A DNA stretch of 64,000 nucleotides from Photorhabdus akhurstii (GTDB lineage Bacteria > Pseudomonadota > Gammaproteobacteria > Enterobacterales > Enterobacteriaceae): positions 124,001-188,000 of the forward strand of contig NZ_RCWE01000003.1 in NCBI RefSeq assembly GCF_018448925.1, given 5' to 3'. The notes beneath the pieces were generated by a model. That model ran no database searches. It was not told where the DNA came from and was given only the letters and a program-made list of their open reading frames with translations. The position numbers were made by a program, and so were the translations under genes. Positions 17,009 to 25,478 of this stretch are shown in pieces (the first letter of the stretch is position 1; each line of letters starts with the position of its first letter).

Positions 17009-17487
17009 ATATTATTTCTAAAGAAGCCCATGATTGGGGAATGGGCATTATTGGCAACCGTCTTAAATCTGTTCAGGGATTAGTCTATATACTCCATGTA
17101 GAGGATATAGAGCACCCTCAAGAATTACTTTTCGAATTTGAAGGGGCTGGTGTATCAAGGAAGATATCTTGCAGTCAAGACGGCTCATCACTAGTTGTAT
17201 GCAATAAACCGATGTTCGAGAGTGACTTAGGTGAATACGGGAAACAAATAATTAAGGATATATCCCAACATCCAATATTCAATGAATTGATAGGCCAGAA
17301 GCTATCTCGTTTTAATGCTATTTACTCTGAAATTGAGCAATGCGTCATTGGTTTTAATTTTATTTTTTGTAGTTATGGTCAGATTAGCTTGCTTAATTTG
17401 GGAGATGAAATATATATATATAACGATATTCCAGAGTGTATTTTTCTTGAGGAGAAAATCACTTTAGTAAATATAGTAAATCTATAA
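17005..17487 (+). CDS. Probable immunity protein (TTG start)
   Basis: 160 residues. TTG 17005 sits 7 nt behind a strong AAAGGAG and overlaps the toxin stop (TTGA). Features include EAHDWGMGIIGNRLKSVQGL, YILHVEDIEHPQELLFEFEG and a hydrophobic CVIGFNFIFCSYGQISLLNL. The family is not recognised; immunity role by position. Confidence 0.6.
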   Translation: MNIISKEAHDWGMGIIGNRLKSVQGLVYILHVEDIEHPQELLFEFEGAGVSRKISCSQDGSSLVVCNKPMFESDLGEYGKQIIKDISQHPIFNELIGQKLSRFNAIYSEIEQCVIGFNFIFCSYGQISLLNLGDEIYIYNDIPECIFLEEKITLVNIVNL

Positions 17488-17553
17488 TTTTAACCCCACT
17501 ATGAATATGAGCTGCCCCAAAGTTGGGCAGGTTACACTCGGCAGCTAATGATA

Positions 17554-17582
17554 CCTGAGTCCGGAACTTCACCGGACTCAGG
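17554..17582 (+). terminator. Perfect 11-bp hairpin ending the module-12 transcript
   Basis: CCTGAGTCCGG (17554-17564) pairs perfectly with CCGGACTCAGG (17572-17582) around a 7-nt loop, followed by CTATTTCACTTT. It is preceded by a GCTGCCCCAAAGTTGGGCAG unit like the other inter-module repeats. Confidence 0.7.
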
Positions 17583-17651
17583 CTATTTCACTTTAAGCTG
17601 ATTCTTTCGTGGTGGTCATAGTGGATAGACTCTTCTATCCACTATTTCATC

Positions 17652-18229
17652 GTGAGTTCGACACTGGGCACGGCCATTAATGGCAGCAGTTTTACGGATA
17701 ATCTGCAAACCGCATTGTTGAGTAATATTGGTAATCAGATTAATGCGGAAGGCGCCAGACTGATTGGTGATCAGGGGCAGATTCTGGATGTTCCGGGTAA
17801 AGCGATTAGCCATGCCGCAGTGTCTGCGCTGGCGGCGGAAATTGGCGGTGGAGATGCTAAAGGGGCGGCAGTGGGCGCATTAGCCGCAGAACTGGCCGCC
17901 ATCACCTTGGATAAAACCTTTAGCGACCCGATGGCAATTCAGGTATTAAAGAAGGTGCCAAGAATCTGGCAGAAGGATTAAGTCATACCTCAAAACCGCT
18001 GTTAAGAAATGCTAAGCCTGATACTGATGCCGTAGCTAGCTTGATCGAAAATGAGAAGTTGTATGTTGGAAAGAGGGCGATTAACCAACAATACCTTACA
18101 GAAATGTCTAAGAATGGTGTCAAATTTTCACCTGAAAATGTCTTAATAGCCGAAAGGTTAGCTGATGGTAAAATAGTGTTTCTTGAGAAAGGTAATTCAT
18201 TTGCGGGGTTTCAATATATTGTCGGTTAA
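17652..18229 (+). pseudogene. Recombinant CdiA fragment with truncated toxin (module 13)
   Basis: The first frame (17652-17981) is CdiA text STLGTAINGSSFTDNLQTAL to TLDKTFSDPMAIQ. It then jumps out of frame at about 17941 to late linker sequence. The second part (18041-18229 frame) ends the linker (LIENEKLYVGKR) and starts a toxin, QQYLTEMSKNGVKFSPENVL, KIVFLEKGNSFAGFQYIV, cut off at TAA 18229. It resembles the N-terminal portion of a toxin domain I recall continuing after QHIVERH. No immunity gene remains; an IS630 lies just downstream and may have caused the truncation. Confidence 0.6.
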
Positions 18230-18299
18230 TTAGTTTTTCTTTAATGCTTAATAACGCTTCATTCTATCAACAAAGGTTAAAAGTTTTTAGGATTAAATA

Positions 18300-19405
18300 A
18301 GGTTTCATAATTGTGCTACACCCATTTTTTGTCTTCCTGGCTTTTGCTGTGATGAAAACGATTCCAAAAAGGCATCAACATAATTAAGCAGCTGCCACAT
18401 AAATTGACAACAATGATTTCGCGTTATTGTCTCATGGAGCGACTGCCATAACCGTTCTATTTTATTTAGCCACGGTGAATAGACCGGTAAAAACAACAGG
18501 GTAAATTTGGGATGTCGTGCCAGCCAGTCCTTTACCTTCTGACTTTTATGAATACAGTAGTTATCTAAAATTAATGTGAGGGTTTCCGCATGGGGATATT
18601 GTTGCTCCAGTTCAGCTAACATTTTGATAAATAAATCAGAGTTCTTTTTTACTCCTTTAACATAGGTGACTTGCTCTGTTTGGGCATTGAGGCAGCCCGC
18701 AAGGTAATATTTTTCATTTTTTCCCGGGGTGATAACCCGTTTTTGCTGACCTTTGAAACACCAGTCCGCGCCGATTTTCGGGTTGAAATCAATATCCATC
18801 TCATCTTCATAGAAAACGGGATGTTTTTCTGAGATATTCGCTTTGGCTTGCGTGATCTTTGCCATTTTCTCATCGTATTCAGGATCAGGTTGTTTTACCG
18901 TGGGTGCCGCTCTGCGCCAGACAATCCCCGCCTGAGCAAAGTAACGATAGAGCACATTTTGTGTCAGAGAGAGGTTGAGTCATTCATTGAGGGTATGAGT
19001 CATGAGCTCAAGGCTCCAGCGAGAGCGAAGATAGCCTAACTTTTGGGGGGATTGCTGTAATAAGAAAAGCAATAAGTTATAGAGAGGGGTGAGATCCCAG
19101 ACAGCAGGTCGGCCAGCCGGTAAACTTTTGAGCCCTTCGAGCCCATATAATGTAAACCACTCAACCCAACGATTGACGGAAGAGCGTGCGGCATGAAGGG
19201 TTTTGGCGACATAAGTCACCGTTAATCCCTCATTGAGCATCAATAACGCCGTCAATCGACGGGAATAGTTCTTATCGCGGGTTTTATGGATAAGTTTTCT
19301 CATTTTCTGGCATTCATCTTGAGGTATGGGTGCTATGATAGGCATCACTCAGTCCGTGTTGGGGTTTGGGATTTTTTGCAATTGATCAGATCGCAAAAAT
19401 CGGAC
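18300..19405 (-). mobile_element. IS630-family insertion sequence (broken)
   Basis: Spans the transposase and, at its 5' side, paired ACTCAGTCCG (about 19348) and CGGACTGAGT (about 19395) with an inner TTTTGC/GCAAAA pair. These could be terminal or subterminal sequences. The exact outer ends are not clear to me. It terminates the orphan-toxin region. Confidence 0.55.
18305..19348 (-). pseudogene. IS630-family transposase with in-frame TGA
   Basis: Residues 1-122 form a helix-turn-helix region (GLTVTYVAKTLHAARSSVNR). After ...LMTHTLNE there is a TGA (18980-18982). The same frame then continues LNLSLTQNVLYRYFAQAG through a DDE catalytic core: YEDEMDID, LILDNYCIHKSQKVKDW and SPWLNKIERLWQ supply the acidic residues. 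A single nonsense change therefore splits an otherwise complete transposase of about 345 residues. It is probably inactive. Confidence 0.8.
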
Positions 19406-19861
19406 TGAGTTCCCTCCAAGTGATCTATTATTTTGAAAAGTTATTTAGCTGAGTCAAACATAGCCGCTTATTGATAATTCTGGGTTTTCTATACTATATC
19501 ATGGTCGTAGACGCAATATTAGAACGTTCACGACCATGTACTGGCAATTATAAAGCCACCATTTCAGTACAATTTTAAATCTAAATTATATGACATATAA
19601 ACTCGTTATTCTTAGATTCAGCCAAATCTCACAACCTATCTATTTCCTCTCATTCCCTTAATCAAATGAAAATGTTTAATACCTAGAAGTATTTAGTCCC
19701 AAATCTTGATGATACAACACATCCACTTGCAATGAATCAAAAAAGAAAAGTGCCACAATATTATGAAAAACTACTCATTGAAAAATAACTTTCCGAATGA
19801 TTTCTAATGATATGAAGAATTATTACGACCAAATTATCTTTGCCTTCCTGAGTATAAACAA
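19406..19861. other. AT-rich non-coding stretch between IS630 and ERIC
   Basis: No credible gene. It contains only the 77-bp repeat copy at 19468-19544. Confidence 0.6.
19468..19544 (+). repeat. 77-bp repeat, copy A
   Basis: The last 52 nt (ACTATATCATGGTCGTAGAC to ATGTACTGG) are identical to 25334-25385; the first 25 nt are similar. It contains a 9-bp inverted repeat CATGGTCGT / ACGACCATG (19500-19508 / 19530-19538). It could be a small palindromic mobile repeat or a bidirectional terminator. Confidence 0.7.
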
Positions 19862-19865
19862 TAAC

Positions 19866-19976
19866 TATACCCTATGGATTTCAAAATGCATCGCGACGAC
19901 AAAGGAGTGAATCCCCGGGAGCATAGCAAACTATGTGACCGGAGTGAACGAATGCAGCCAACGAAGAAGCAACTTC
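19866..19976 (+). repeat. ERIC element (3' end truncated)
   Basis: TATACCCTATGGATTTC at the left, then the GTGAATCCCCGGGAGCATAG core typical of enterobacterial repetitive intergenic consensus. The usual right end (GACGGGTATA) is missing. It lies 8 nt beyond the stop of the MFS gene, and the downstream cluster boundary coincides with it. Confidence 0.85.
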
Positions 19977-19983
19977 ATTTTCA

Positions 19984-21249
19984 TTAGCTATCCTTCTCAT
20001 AAGAAGAAGGCAATTTAACAAAGAAGGTGTAGATAAAATAACTCAACAAAAAAACAATAAGTCCTACGCAAAATGCCTTTATCACGCTATCCTCTTTAAA
20101 AAATAGGCTCCCTGCTATGGAAAATAATATAATGAAACCAGTAGTCATCGTTTCCACAAAGAGGAAGAAAACAACACTTTTCCTTTCATCAAACTCATAA
20201 AGGGCTGTATTGATCGCAATACGAGTCATAATAAGACCAACGGATACACCTATCAGACTAAAAAATGAAAGCGTAATAAACTGACTAGCCCCAAGTGGAG
20301 AAATTAACAATAAAGTGGATGCAAGCAATGAAACCAAGACCAGTGACTGTTTTAACTTAATACTCGTCTCGAACCGTTTAAGTCTGACCATAATTTGATT
20401 ACCCATAACTGCGGAAAAAAGATAAATTACAAATGCAACAGATGAACTGCCAAGCCATGCAAGGTAATTGGGAAGATTAAGGTAAACTTGATATTTATAT
20501 AATAATCCAATGGAATACATAAGTACTATAGATTCAAATATATTTCCTGTAATAAAAAGCAGGGAATTCGGAACGTTTAATTTTACTACCGATAGAAAGT
20601 CTTTTAATTTGTAAAATCCCAATACATTATTATTGTTTTTTTCTTTATGAATACAATCAAGATCCTTTTTAGATTGGAAAATCTGTATCAACCTTAATAT
20701 CATGATCATAGAAAAAATTGCTATTGCAGCCACTTTCTCATTAAAAAAACCAATCAACACAATTGTTATGCCAAGAAGAATAAATGGCAATATCAATCTA
20801 ATGTAAAGATAATATTTAAAAGAATTGACATAATCTGCTGGTTCTCCGATTTTAAAAATGCTCATCATATTGTATGAAGGTCTGAATGTCGTTTTTAAGC
20901 ATCCTGTTCCAGCCGCATCACACACAAATGACATAATAATAATAAACCAAGCGAGATAAAAATAACCAATATAAGATAAAGCAAAACCCGCTAAAAGAAG
21001 AAATGCGGATAATAGTTTCAACCAAAATCCAATTACAGTTGTTCTCGCTAACCCAAAATTAAAACTCATCATACTACCAGAGGCAAATTCGATAATTAAC
21101 GAAATAACCAATTGGGAAATAAGTGTAAATTCTAGTGAAAAATTACCTAAATGTTCATTGGTTGCAATAAGGGCCAGCTCAAGTATTGTTACACTCATAG
21201 CAACACTGCTATACATAGCATCCGCTCGCGCAATAGTGAGAAGAACCAT
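19984..21249 (-). CDS. MFS-type exporter, probable RiPP exporter
   Basis: A 421-residue very hydrophobic protein with about 10-12 membrane segments (AFLLLAGFALSYIGYFYLAW, IRLILPFILLGITIVLIGFF and others). The layout is major-facilitator-like, but I cannot place the subfamily. It starts 2 nt after the stop of the upstream protein, so it is the last gene of the 24.8-to-20.0-kb operon. Export of the modified peptide is the obvious role by context. No peptidase domain is present, so leader removal would need another enzyme. Confidence 0.7.
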   Translation of the reverse strand: MVLLTIARADAMYSSVAMSVTILELALIATNEHLGNFSLEFTLISQLVISLIIEFASGSMMSFNFGLARTTVIGFWLKLLSAFLLLAGFALSYIGYFYLAWFIIIMSFVCDAAGTGCLKTTFRPSYNMMSIFKIGEPADYVNSFKYYLYIRLILPFILLGITIVLIGFFNEKVAAIAIFSMIMILRLIQIFQSKKDLDCIHKEKNNNNVLGFYKLKDFLSVVKLNVPNSLLFITGNIFESIVLMYSIGLLYKYQVYLNLPNYLAWLGSSSVAFVIYLFSAVMGNQIMVRLKRFETSIKLKQSLVLVSLLASTLLLISPLGASQFITLSFFSLIGVSVGLIMTRIAINTALYEFDERKSVVFFLFVETMTTGFIILFSIAGSLFFKEDSVIKAFCVGLIVFLLSYFIYTFFVKLPSSYEKDS

Positions 21250-21251
21250 CT

Positions 21252-21779
21252 TTACACACTCTCCTTGTAAATTACACCTGGCTCAGTCAGTATCGTTTTA
21301 TATAAAAATGAAGGAGCAGAAGCACGAGCATAAAACATAATACTCAAATAAAGTGACTCTAGATCATAAGGTACCAAAATATTCTTTTTATCCTTATTAT
21401 CTTTACTATAAATATAATGTCTCCCTGGATGTTGATTCACATAATCCTCGTAGTCCAGTAATTCTACAAAGAGTTCATTTCCTGAACTTTTTATCTTGTT
21501 ATAGAAAATATTACATGATGCCGCTGAAATACTATGGCTTGTAGAAGCTTTTATATGAAACTCATCAAAAACATCAATCAAAACACATTCATCAGAAAGA
21601 GAAAGAATATATTTCGAAACATAAATCCACCGTTTATGAACCGCACGAGTTATATCTAAAAACCGTCTGACTCTATCAAATAGCAAGTGATTTTCTGCAA
21701 TGGTTTGGTTGATATTAAACTCTAATAAAGCTCTTCCAGAATAAAGATTCGACATTCTCTCTAAACTATCTTCATTCAT
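21252..21779 (-). CDS. Candidate partner protein of the MNIO-like enzyme
   Basis: 175 residues from ATG 21779, which overlaps the preceding stop as ATGAATGA; an upstream in-frame ATG at 21803 would add 8 residues. Contains ALLEFNINQTIAENHLLFDR, VRRFLDITRAVHKRWIYVSK, ECVLIDVFDEF and NQHPGRHYIYS. I do not recognise a family. MNIO (DUF692) enzymes usually act with a small partner that binds the precursor leader (as MbnC or TglI do), and this gene occupies exactly that position. The function is inference. Confidence 0.55.
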   Translation of the reverse strand: MNEDSLERMSNLYSGRALLEFNINQTIAENHLLFDRVRRFLDITRAVHKRWIYVSKYILSLSDECVLIDVFDEFHIKASTSHSISAASCNIFYNKIKSSGNELFVELLDYEDYVNQHPGRHYIYSKDNKDKKNILVPYDLESLYLSIMFYARASAPSFLYKTILTEPGVIYKESV

Positions 21780-22635
21780 ATGCAAATCTTGGCGACGTTT
21801 CATAGATAGCCTCCCAAATGCTATTAATGTTTAGTTTTTCAACTTGATGGCTAGCACCTTCTTGTTCAAGTAACGTGTTTTCTAGTCGTTTGCACCGTGA
21901 TTTACACTGTTTATATAACGAAATCAAATCCGCATCAAACGGATCTGAATGCTGATCTAACCACACCGATACCCCCCTCCATTTCCATTTTTTCATCCCG
22001 GAAATATGTATCGTTATAATTTTATCCCAAATCACATTATCCATATCAGGCAGAACAGTTGCATCGGACTCAAGTGTTCGGCAATACCCAATATAATGTC
22101 CTAAATCGAAGGCAAAATAAGCCTTAGATTCTTCACAAAGTTTAATATAATAATCCCAAAAGTTTATATCACCTAATTCGCTATATACGGGTGGGTTTTC
22201 CAAAGCAATCTCTTTTTCAAAAAACTCTCGTGCAAACAAAATATTTTTTGCAGTTACTAGGATACTTTCCTCATTAAGTACAGGATTCGTTTGATGAGGT
22301 CCTAGAAAAAGATCTCCACAACGCCATATACCAATATCCTCTTCTAGATAAGAAATAGGTAGTTTTTTTATCAATTTTTTTAAACGAAGCATTTCTTCTT
22401 TAATAAGCTTACCTGAGAAATTGATATCAACCGGATGAAAAGAGATCGTCATGTTACCCATATTAGCCATCGCGACAATTTCATCATCAAACTCATCCCA
22501 TACCCTTGCTCCCAGACTAAAATGCCCAATTTTATGAAAAATGCTATTCCTATCTTTATTTTTTTCATGATAAACGAAACGAAGTTTTTCAATATCACCA
22601 CTCACACCAATACACATGTCTTTTATTTCATCCAT
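21772..22635 (-). CDS. DUF692/MNIO-like TIM-barrel metalloenzyme
   Basis: 287 residues from ATG 22635, preceded by GGGGGAA; a TTG 12 nt upstream is less likely. Candidate metal ligands sit where DUF692 proteins have them: E146-N147 (ALENPPVY), D177/H180 (AFDLGHYIG), H210 (TIHISG) and D227/H229 (WLDQHSDPFD). The motif near residue 100 (SYLEEDIGIW) departs from the usual SEHL. The family (methanobactin MbnB, TglH and others) uses two or three irons to oxidise peptide residues. Sugar-isomerase-type TIM barrels are the alternative. The precursor here has no Cys, so chemistry other than the Cys reactions of MbnB/TglH is expected. Confidence 0.65.
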   Translation of the reverse strand: MDEIKDMCIGVSGDIEKLRFVYHEKNKDRNSIFHKIGHFSLGARVWDEFDDEIVAMANMGNMTISFHPVDINFSGKLIKEEMLRLKKLIKKLPISYLEEDIGIWRCGDLFLGPHQTNPVLNEESILVTAKNILFAREFFEKEIALENPPVYSELGDINFWDYYIKLCEESKAYFAFDLGHYIGYCRTLESDATVLPDMDNVIWDKIITIHISGMKKWKWRGVSVWLDQHSDPFDADLISLYKQCKSRCKRLENTLLEQEGASHQVEKLNINSIWEAIYETSPRFAYE

Positions 22636-22675
22636 TGATTCCCCCAATCACTAATCTAATTTAAGAAAAAACTTA

Positions 22676-24460
22676 TCATTGTGTATTATTGCCGTCCACG
22701 CTTTGTATCATCACAATTTCTCCTTTTCTTCCACCAACACCTACTGTTTCAATACCAAAATATTTTTTATTTATTCCAAAAAAACGGGTATTCTCTTTTA
22801 TGGTGTTGCTTATCACATCTGTGTAGATATTAAAATCTTTGACTGCGGAATTCATATCAGAGAGATCATCTGCATGACAAAGTTCCCACAATACTTTAAA
22901 TGGAATGTGCCTCAGATATACATTCCTTAACGAAAGAGAAGAAGATAACAATTTATTTTTTCTATTGTTTCTTATTACCTCCAAATTTAATGATATCGCC
23001 TCTTCTAACTGATGAAGCCAAGGCTTAGCAAATTTATCGATGAATAAATGATAAATCTTTTTTACCCCATGATCACTAATAAGCTCTCGACTGTTAGGCA
23101 GCCTATTTAAACTGAATAATTTTCCCAGTTTTTTTTCGAGATCAATTCTAACTGGAGTACCAGGATACAACATCATTAAATTAAAATAATGATCAAGGGA
23201 CTCATGCTCCGCCATACCAGATTTGATCAAAAATGTCAGATTCTCGATAATCTCAGTTTTTGTTTGATCATGGTAAAACATGATAAAATCTAATCCAATA
23301 TCAATTTTATTTTCTTGTAACGCCCTGATAGCATCGATATTCTCCTGTACTGTCACACGTTTATTCATATAGTTGAGTTGAGTTTGAGAGCCTGATTCAA
23401 CACCCATCTCAACTAACCTTAATCCCTCTTTAACCAGAGTAGGTAATTCTTCTCGTAGACGAAGTAAATAGCGAACTGTAGAAGAAGAGCTCCATGTAAT
23501 ATCACCATTTCCAATCTGATGTAACCCTTTAGAAAAGGCTAATACTCTATCTTTCTTCACAAAAAAATTCGCATCCATCATATAGACATGTTGGAAATCG
23601 TATTTTTCGCGTGCTTCTTTAATCCAATTAACCAAAATATCAGCGTCTACAGCACGCCATCTGGGGCCTTCTGCATCTGCGGCAATAATCGCACAAAATG
23701 AACAAGTTAGTGGACAACCTCGACTACTGGTAAAGGCAATAGCTTTTCTTTTGCGTCCATCCCGTCTGTCAGTAAAAATCAAATTTTGCAAGCGTTCTGA
23801 ATCATACTCCATAAGAGGGTTTACCCACTCCTCTGAAGGAAGTTGGTATTTCTCAACTCTACTGACCTGCAACTGATCATTTCTGTCGAAATAGACAGCA
23901 TTTACTATATTTTTTCTAAAATACTCAAAATACAAATAATTCTCTGCTGGTATTGATTCACCATACTGCTTTTTAAACCGGTTGAAAATCTCCGCCAGAA
24001 TTTTTACAGAATATTCCCCCTCTCCTTTAAAAGCCACACTATAAATATCTCTTCCAGTTTGCATAAAATTTTCTGCGGCCAAACTTATATGCGGACCACC
24101 GCAAAAAAGGAGAGAGTTAGGAATTAGACTCTTAATTATTTTTCCCCAAACTAATGCTGTATCAACATGGCTGCTATAAATCGAAATCCCAACAATATCT
24201 GGTTTCCATTCAATTAAATCAGCTAACTCCTCTGTTCTGTCCTGAGTTAAATCTGAATAATCAAATATTTTGGTCTTGACAAAATTTGTATTTTTCTTGA
24301 TATATGCGGAAATATTCTGAAGACCCAAAGGCATGATGACCTGCGGCCCTTCTCCATAAGGCAATGCAACTAATGCTAAGCGAATATTATTTTCACAGGA
24401 CACTATATTATGGCAGTGTAAATCTCTGAACACTTTGTTCATATGAAAATATTCCATCAT
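22676..24460 (-). CDS. Cobalamin-binding-domain radical SAM enzyme
   Basis: 594 residues. The N-terminal about 150 residues form a B12-binding-like Rossmann domain (ALVALPYGEGPQVIMPLGLQ, WKPDIVGISIYSSHVDTALV, FCGGPHISLAAENF). Then comes a radical SAM core with C249-x3-C253-x2-C256 (SRGCPLTCSFC), HVYMMDANFF and GVESGSQTQLNYMNKR. This is the class-B methylase architecture, which C-methylates unactivated carbons or does other radical steps in RiPP maturation. The start overlaps the upstream 78-codon gene by about 50 nt; Met at 24442 is an alternative. The 3' end lies 40 nt before the MNIO-like gene. Confidence 0.8.
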   Translation of the reverse strand: MMEYFHMNKVFRDLHCHNIVSCENNIRLALVALPYGEGPQVIMPLGLQNISAYIKKNTNFVKTKIFDYSDLTQDRTEELADLIEWKPDIVGISIYSSHVDTALVWGKIIKSLIPNSLLFCGGPHISLAAENFMQTGRDIYSVAFKGEGEYSVKILAEIFNRFKKQYGESIPAENYLYFEYFRKNIVNAVYFDRNDQLQVSRVEKYQLPSEEWVNPLMEYDSERLQNLIFTDRRDGRKRKAIAFTSSRGCPLTCSFCAIIAADAEGPRWRAVDADILVNWIKEAREKYDFQHVYMMDANFFVKKDRVLAFSKGLHQIGNGDITWSSSSTVRYLLRLREELPTLVKEGLRLVEMGVESGSQTQLNYMNKRVTVQENIDAIRALQENKIDIGLDFIMFYHDQTKTEIIENLTFLIKSGMAEHESLDHYFNLMMLYPGTPVRIDLEKKLGKLFSLNRLPNSRELISDHGVKKIYHLFIDKFAKPWLHQLEEAISLNLEVIRNNRKNKLLSSSLSLRNVYLRHIPFKVLWELCHADDLSDMNSAVKDFNIYTDVISNTIKENTRFFGINKKYFGIETVGVGGRKGEIVMIQSVDGNNTQ

Positions 24461-24644
24461 GAGTTACTTGGCATAATGTGAAAAAAAGTGGATATCTTTC
24501 AGAAAGTCGAATAGCCAAATTACTATCCTCAAAACTTTTCATAACCAATATTTTTTTTAGTTTTACCATTAATTCACCGTTATGGAAAAAACAAAAACCT
24601 AAGTCTTCCAAACAGATAATATCATCCTTAACTTTCAAATACAT
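24408..24644 (-). CDS. Small protein of the RiPP cluster
   Basis: 78 residues (MYLKVKDDIICLEDLGFCFF, then LKKILVMKSFEDSNLAIRLS). It overlaps the radical SAM start, arguing for translational coupling. It could be a leader-binding (RRE-like) or accessory protein, but I see no clear PqqD pattern and do not claim one. Placed between the precursor and the enzymes, it belongs to the operon. Confidence 0.5.
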   Translation of the reverse strand: MYLKVKDDIICLEDLGFCFFHNGELMVKLKKILVMKSFEDSNLAIRLSERYPLFFTLCQVTHDGIFSYEQSVQRFTLP

Positions 24645-24663
24645 ATTTTCAAGCCTTTAGTGT

Positions 24664-24694
24664 AGCCTTACTACTTATAAAAAGAAGTAAGGCT
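24664..24694 (-). promoter_or_regulatory. Stem-loop between precursor and modification genes
   Basis: On the transcribed strand AGCCTTACT pairs perfectly with AGTAAGGCT (9 bp, 13-nt loop), beginning 6 nt after the precursor stop. No U-tract follows it in the direction of transcription. It probably protects or partly terminates the precursor mRNA, giving more peptide than enzyme. Confidence 0.6.
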
Positions 24695-24700
24695 AAAAAA

Positions 24701-24823
24701 TTAAAATTCAGGTGCCGTCTTACCCCCGATTGATTCATAATCTACTTCAACAACAGCTGTTTCAATATCCATATCAGAAGCAATTTCTTCGAGAATTTCT
24801 ATGTTTGTTACTTGAGTGATCAT
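24701..24823 (-). CDS. Putative RiPP precursor peptide (40 aa)
   Basis: ATG 24823 lies 8 nt after a GGAGG, the best ribosome site in the cluster. The product is 40 residues with no Cys, Arg, His or Trp; it is highly acidic (7 Glu, 3 Asp) with one Lys. Residues 5-25 look like a helical leader (VTNIEILEEIASDMD). The C-terminal part is EVDYESIGGKTAPEF, with a Gly-Gly at 33-34, one Tyr and a terminal Phe. Position first in an operon with a radical SAM enzyme, an MNIO-like enzyme and an exporter is what makes it a precursor candidate. Which residues are modified is unknown. Confidence 0.7.
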   Translation of the reverse strand: MITQVTNIEILEEIASDMDIETAVVEVDYESIGGKTAPEF

Positions 24824-24844
24824 AGATACATCCTCCATTGTTAT

Positions 24845-24910
24845 TTATGTGTAATGCAACATTGGAATTTTCATTACACATAAGTATTGTAGGTTTTTTT
24901 TAGCTGTCAA
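24845..24910 (-). promoter_or_regulatory. Promoter/operator candidate of the RiPP operon
   Basis: On the - strand a perfect TTGACA (24910-24905) is followed 17-18 nt later by a weak -10-like ATACTT/TACTTA. Immediately downstream is a perfect 12-bp inverted repeat, TTATGTGTAATG / CATTACACATAA (24883-24872 and 24856-24845, 15 nt apart), ending just before the ribosome site. It could be an operator or a leader hairpin. Confidence 0.5.
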
Positions 24911-25045
24911 GTCATTATTGTATTAAAATGTTAATATTCAAAATACAAATGATCATGGTTATCGTTACATGAAACTATTACTCGTAATCACCGATCATAC
25001 ACTGAACCTTAAGTATTAAACCTCTCAAAAATACCCTCCAACATA

Positions 25046-25315
25046 TTGTCTTTATTGGATTTTATTTTGGCAACTTCAACGCGTTTCCAAACTGATTCCA
25101 CTCAATCAATTCAGTTTTTAACTAAGAACTTCGTTGAAATTACACCTGAAATTTTTCATGCCATTCCATATGGCGTTTCATTAAACGTCGGCACTCCCGT
25201 TATTGGTGCAACAGGACAACCAGCCGCGTTTCTTCTCAATTCCGCTAAATGGCCAGTAAGTGGAATAAAGATAAGCAGAAATAATAAATCATCGTTACAT
25301 ACATCAATTTATTGA
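25046..25315 (+). other. Unassigned 89-codon open frame
   Basis: Opens at a TTG with no clear ribosome site. The product (TRFQTDSTQSIQFLTKNFVE, PYGVSLNVGTPVIGATGQPA) has credible composition, but I recognise nothing. It runs on the opposite strand to the cluster and ends at the 77-bp repeat. It may be a gene fragment or chance. Confidence 0.25.
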
Positions 25316-25385
25316 TAATACTGAGTCTTACACACTATATCATGGTCGTAGACGCAATATTAGAACGTTCACGACCATGTACTGG
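25309..25385 (+). repeat. 77-bp repeat, copy B
   Basis: Second copy of the element at 19468-19544, same orientation, identical over its last 52 nt, with the CATGGTCGT / ACGACCATG inverted repeat. It sits between the JmjC gene and the precursor, where the hairpin could terminate the JmjC transcript. Confidence 0.7.
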
Positions 25386-25478
25386 TAAGAGGGATTTATT
25401 AACCGCGTATTGTTTAAATAAGAAGAAACAGCCACTGAATTTTTTCATTCGGGAGTGACGGTTTAAACAAAATTCCGG

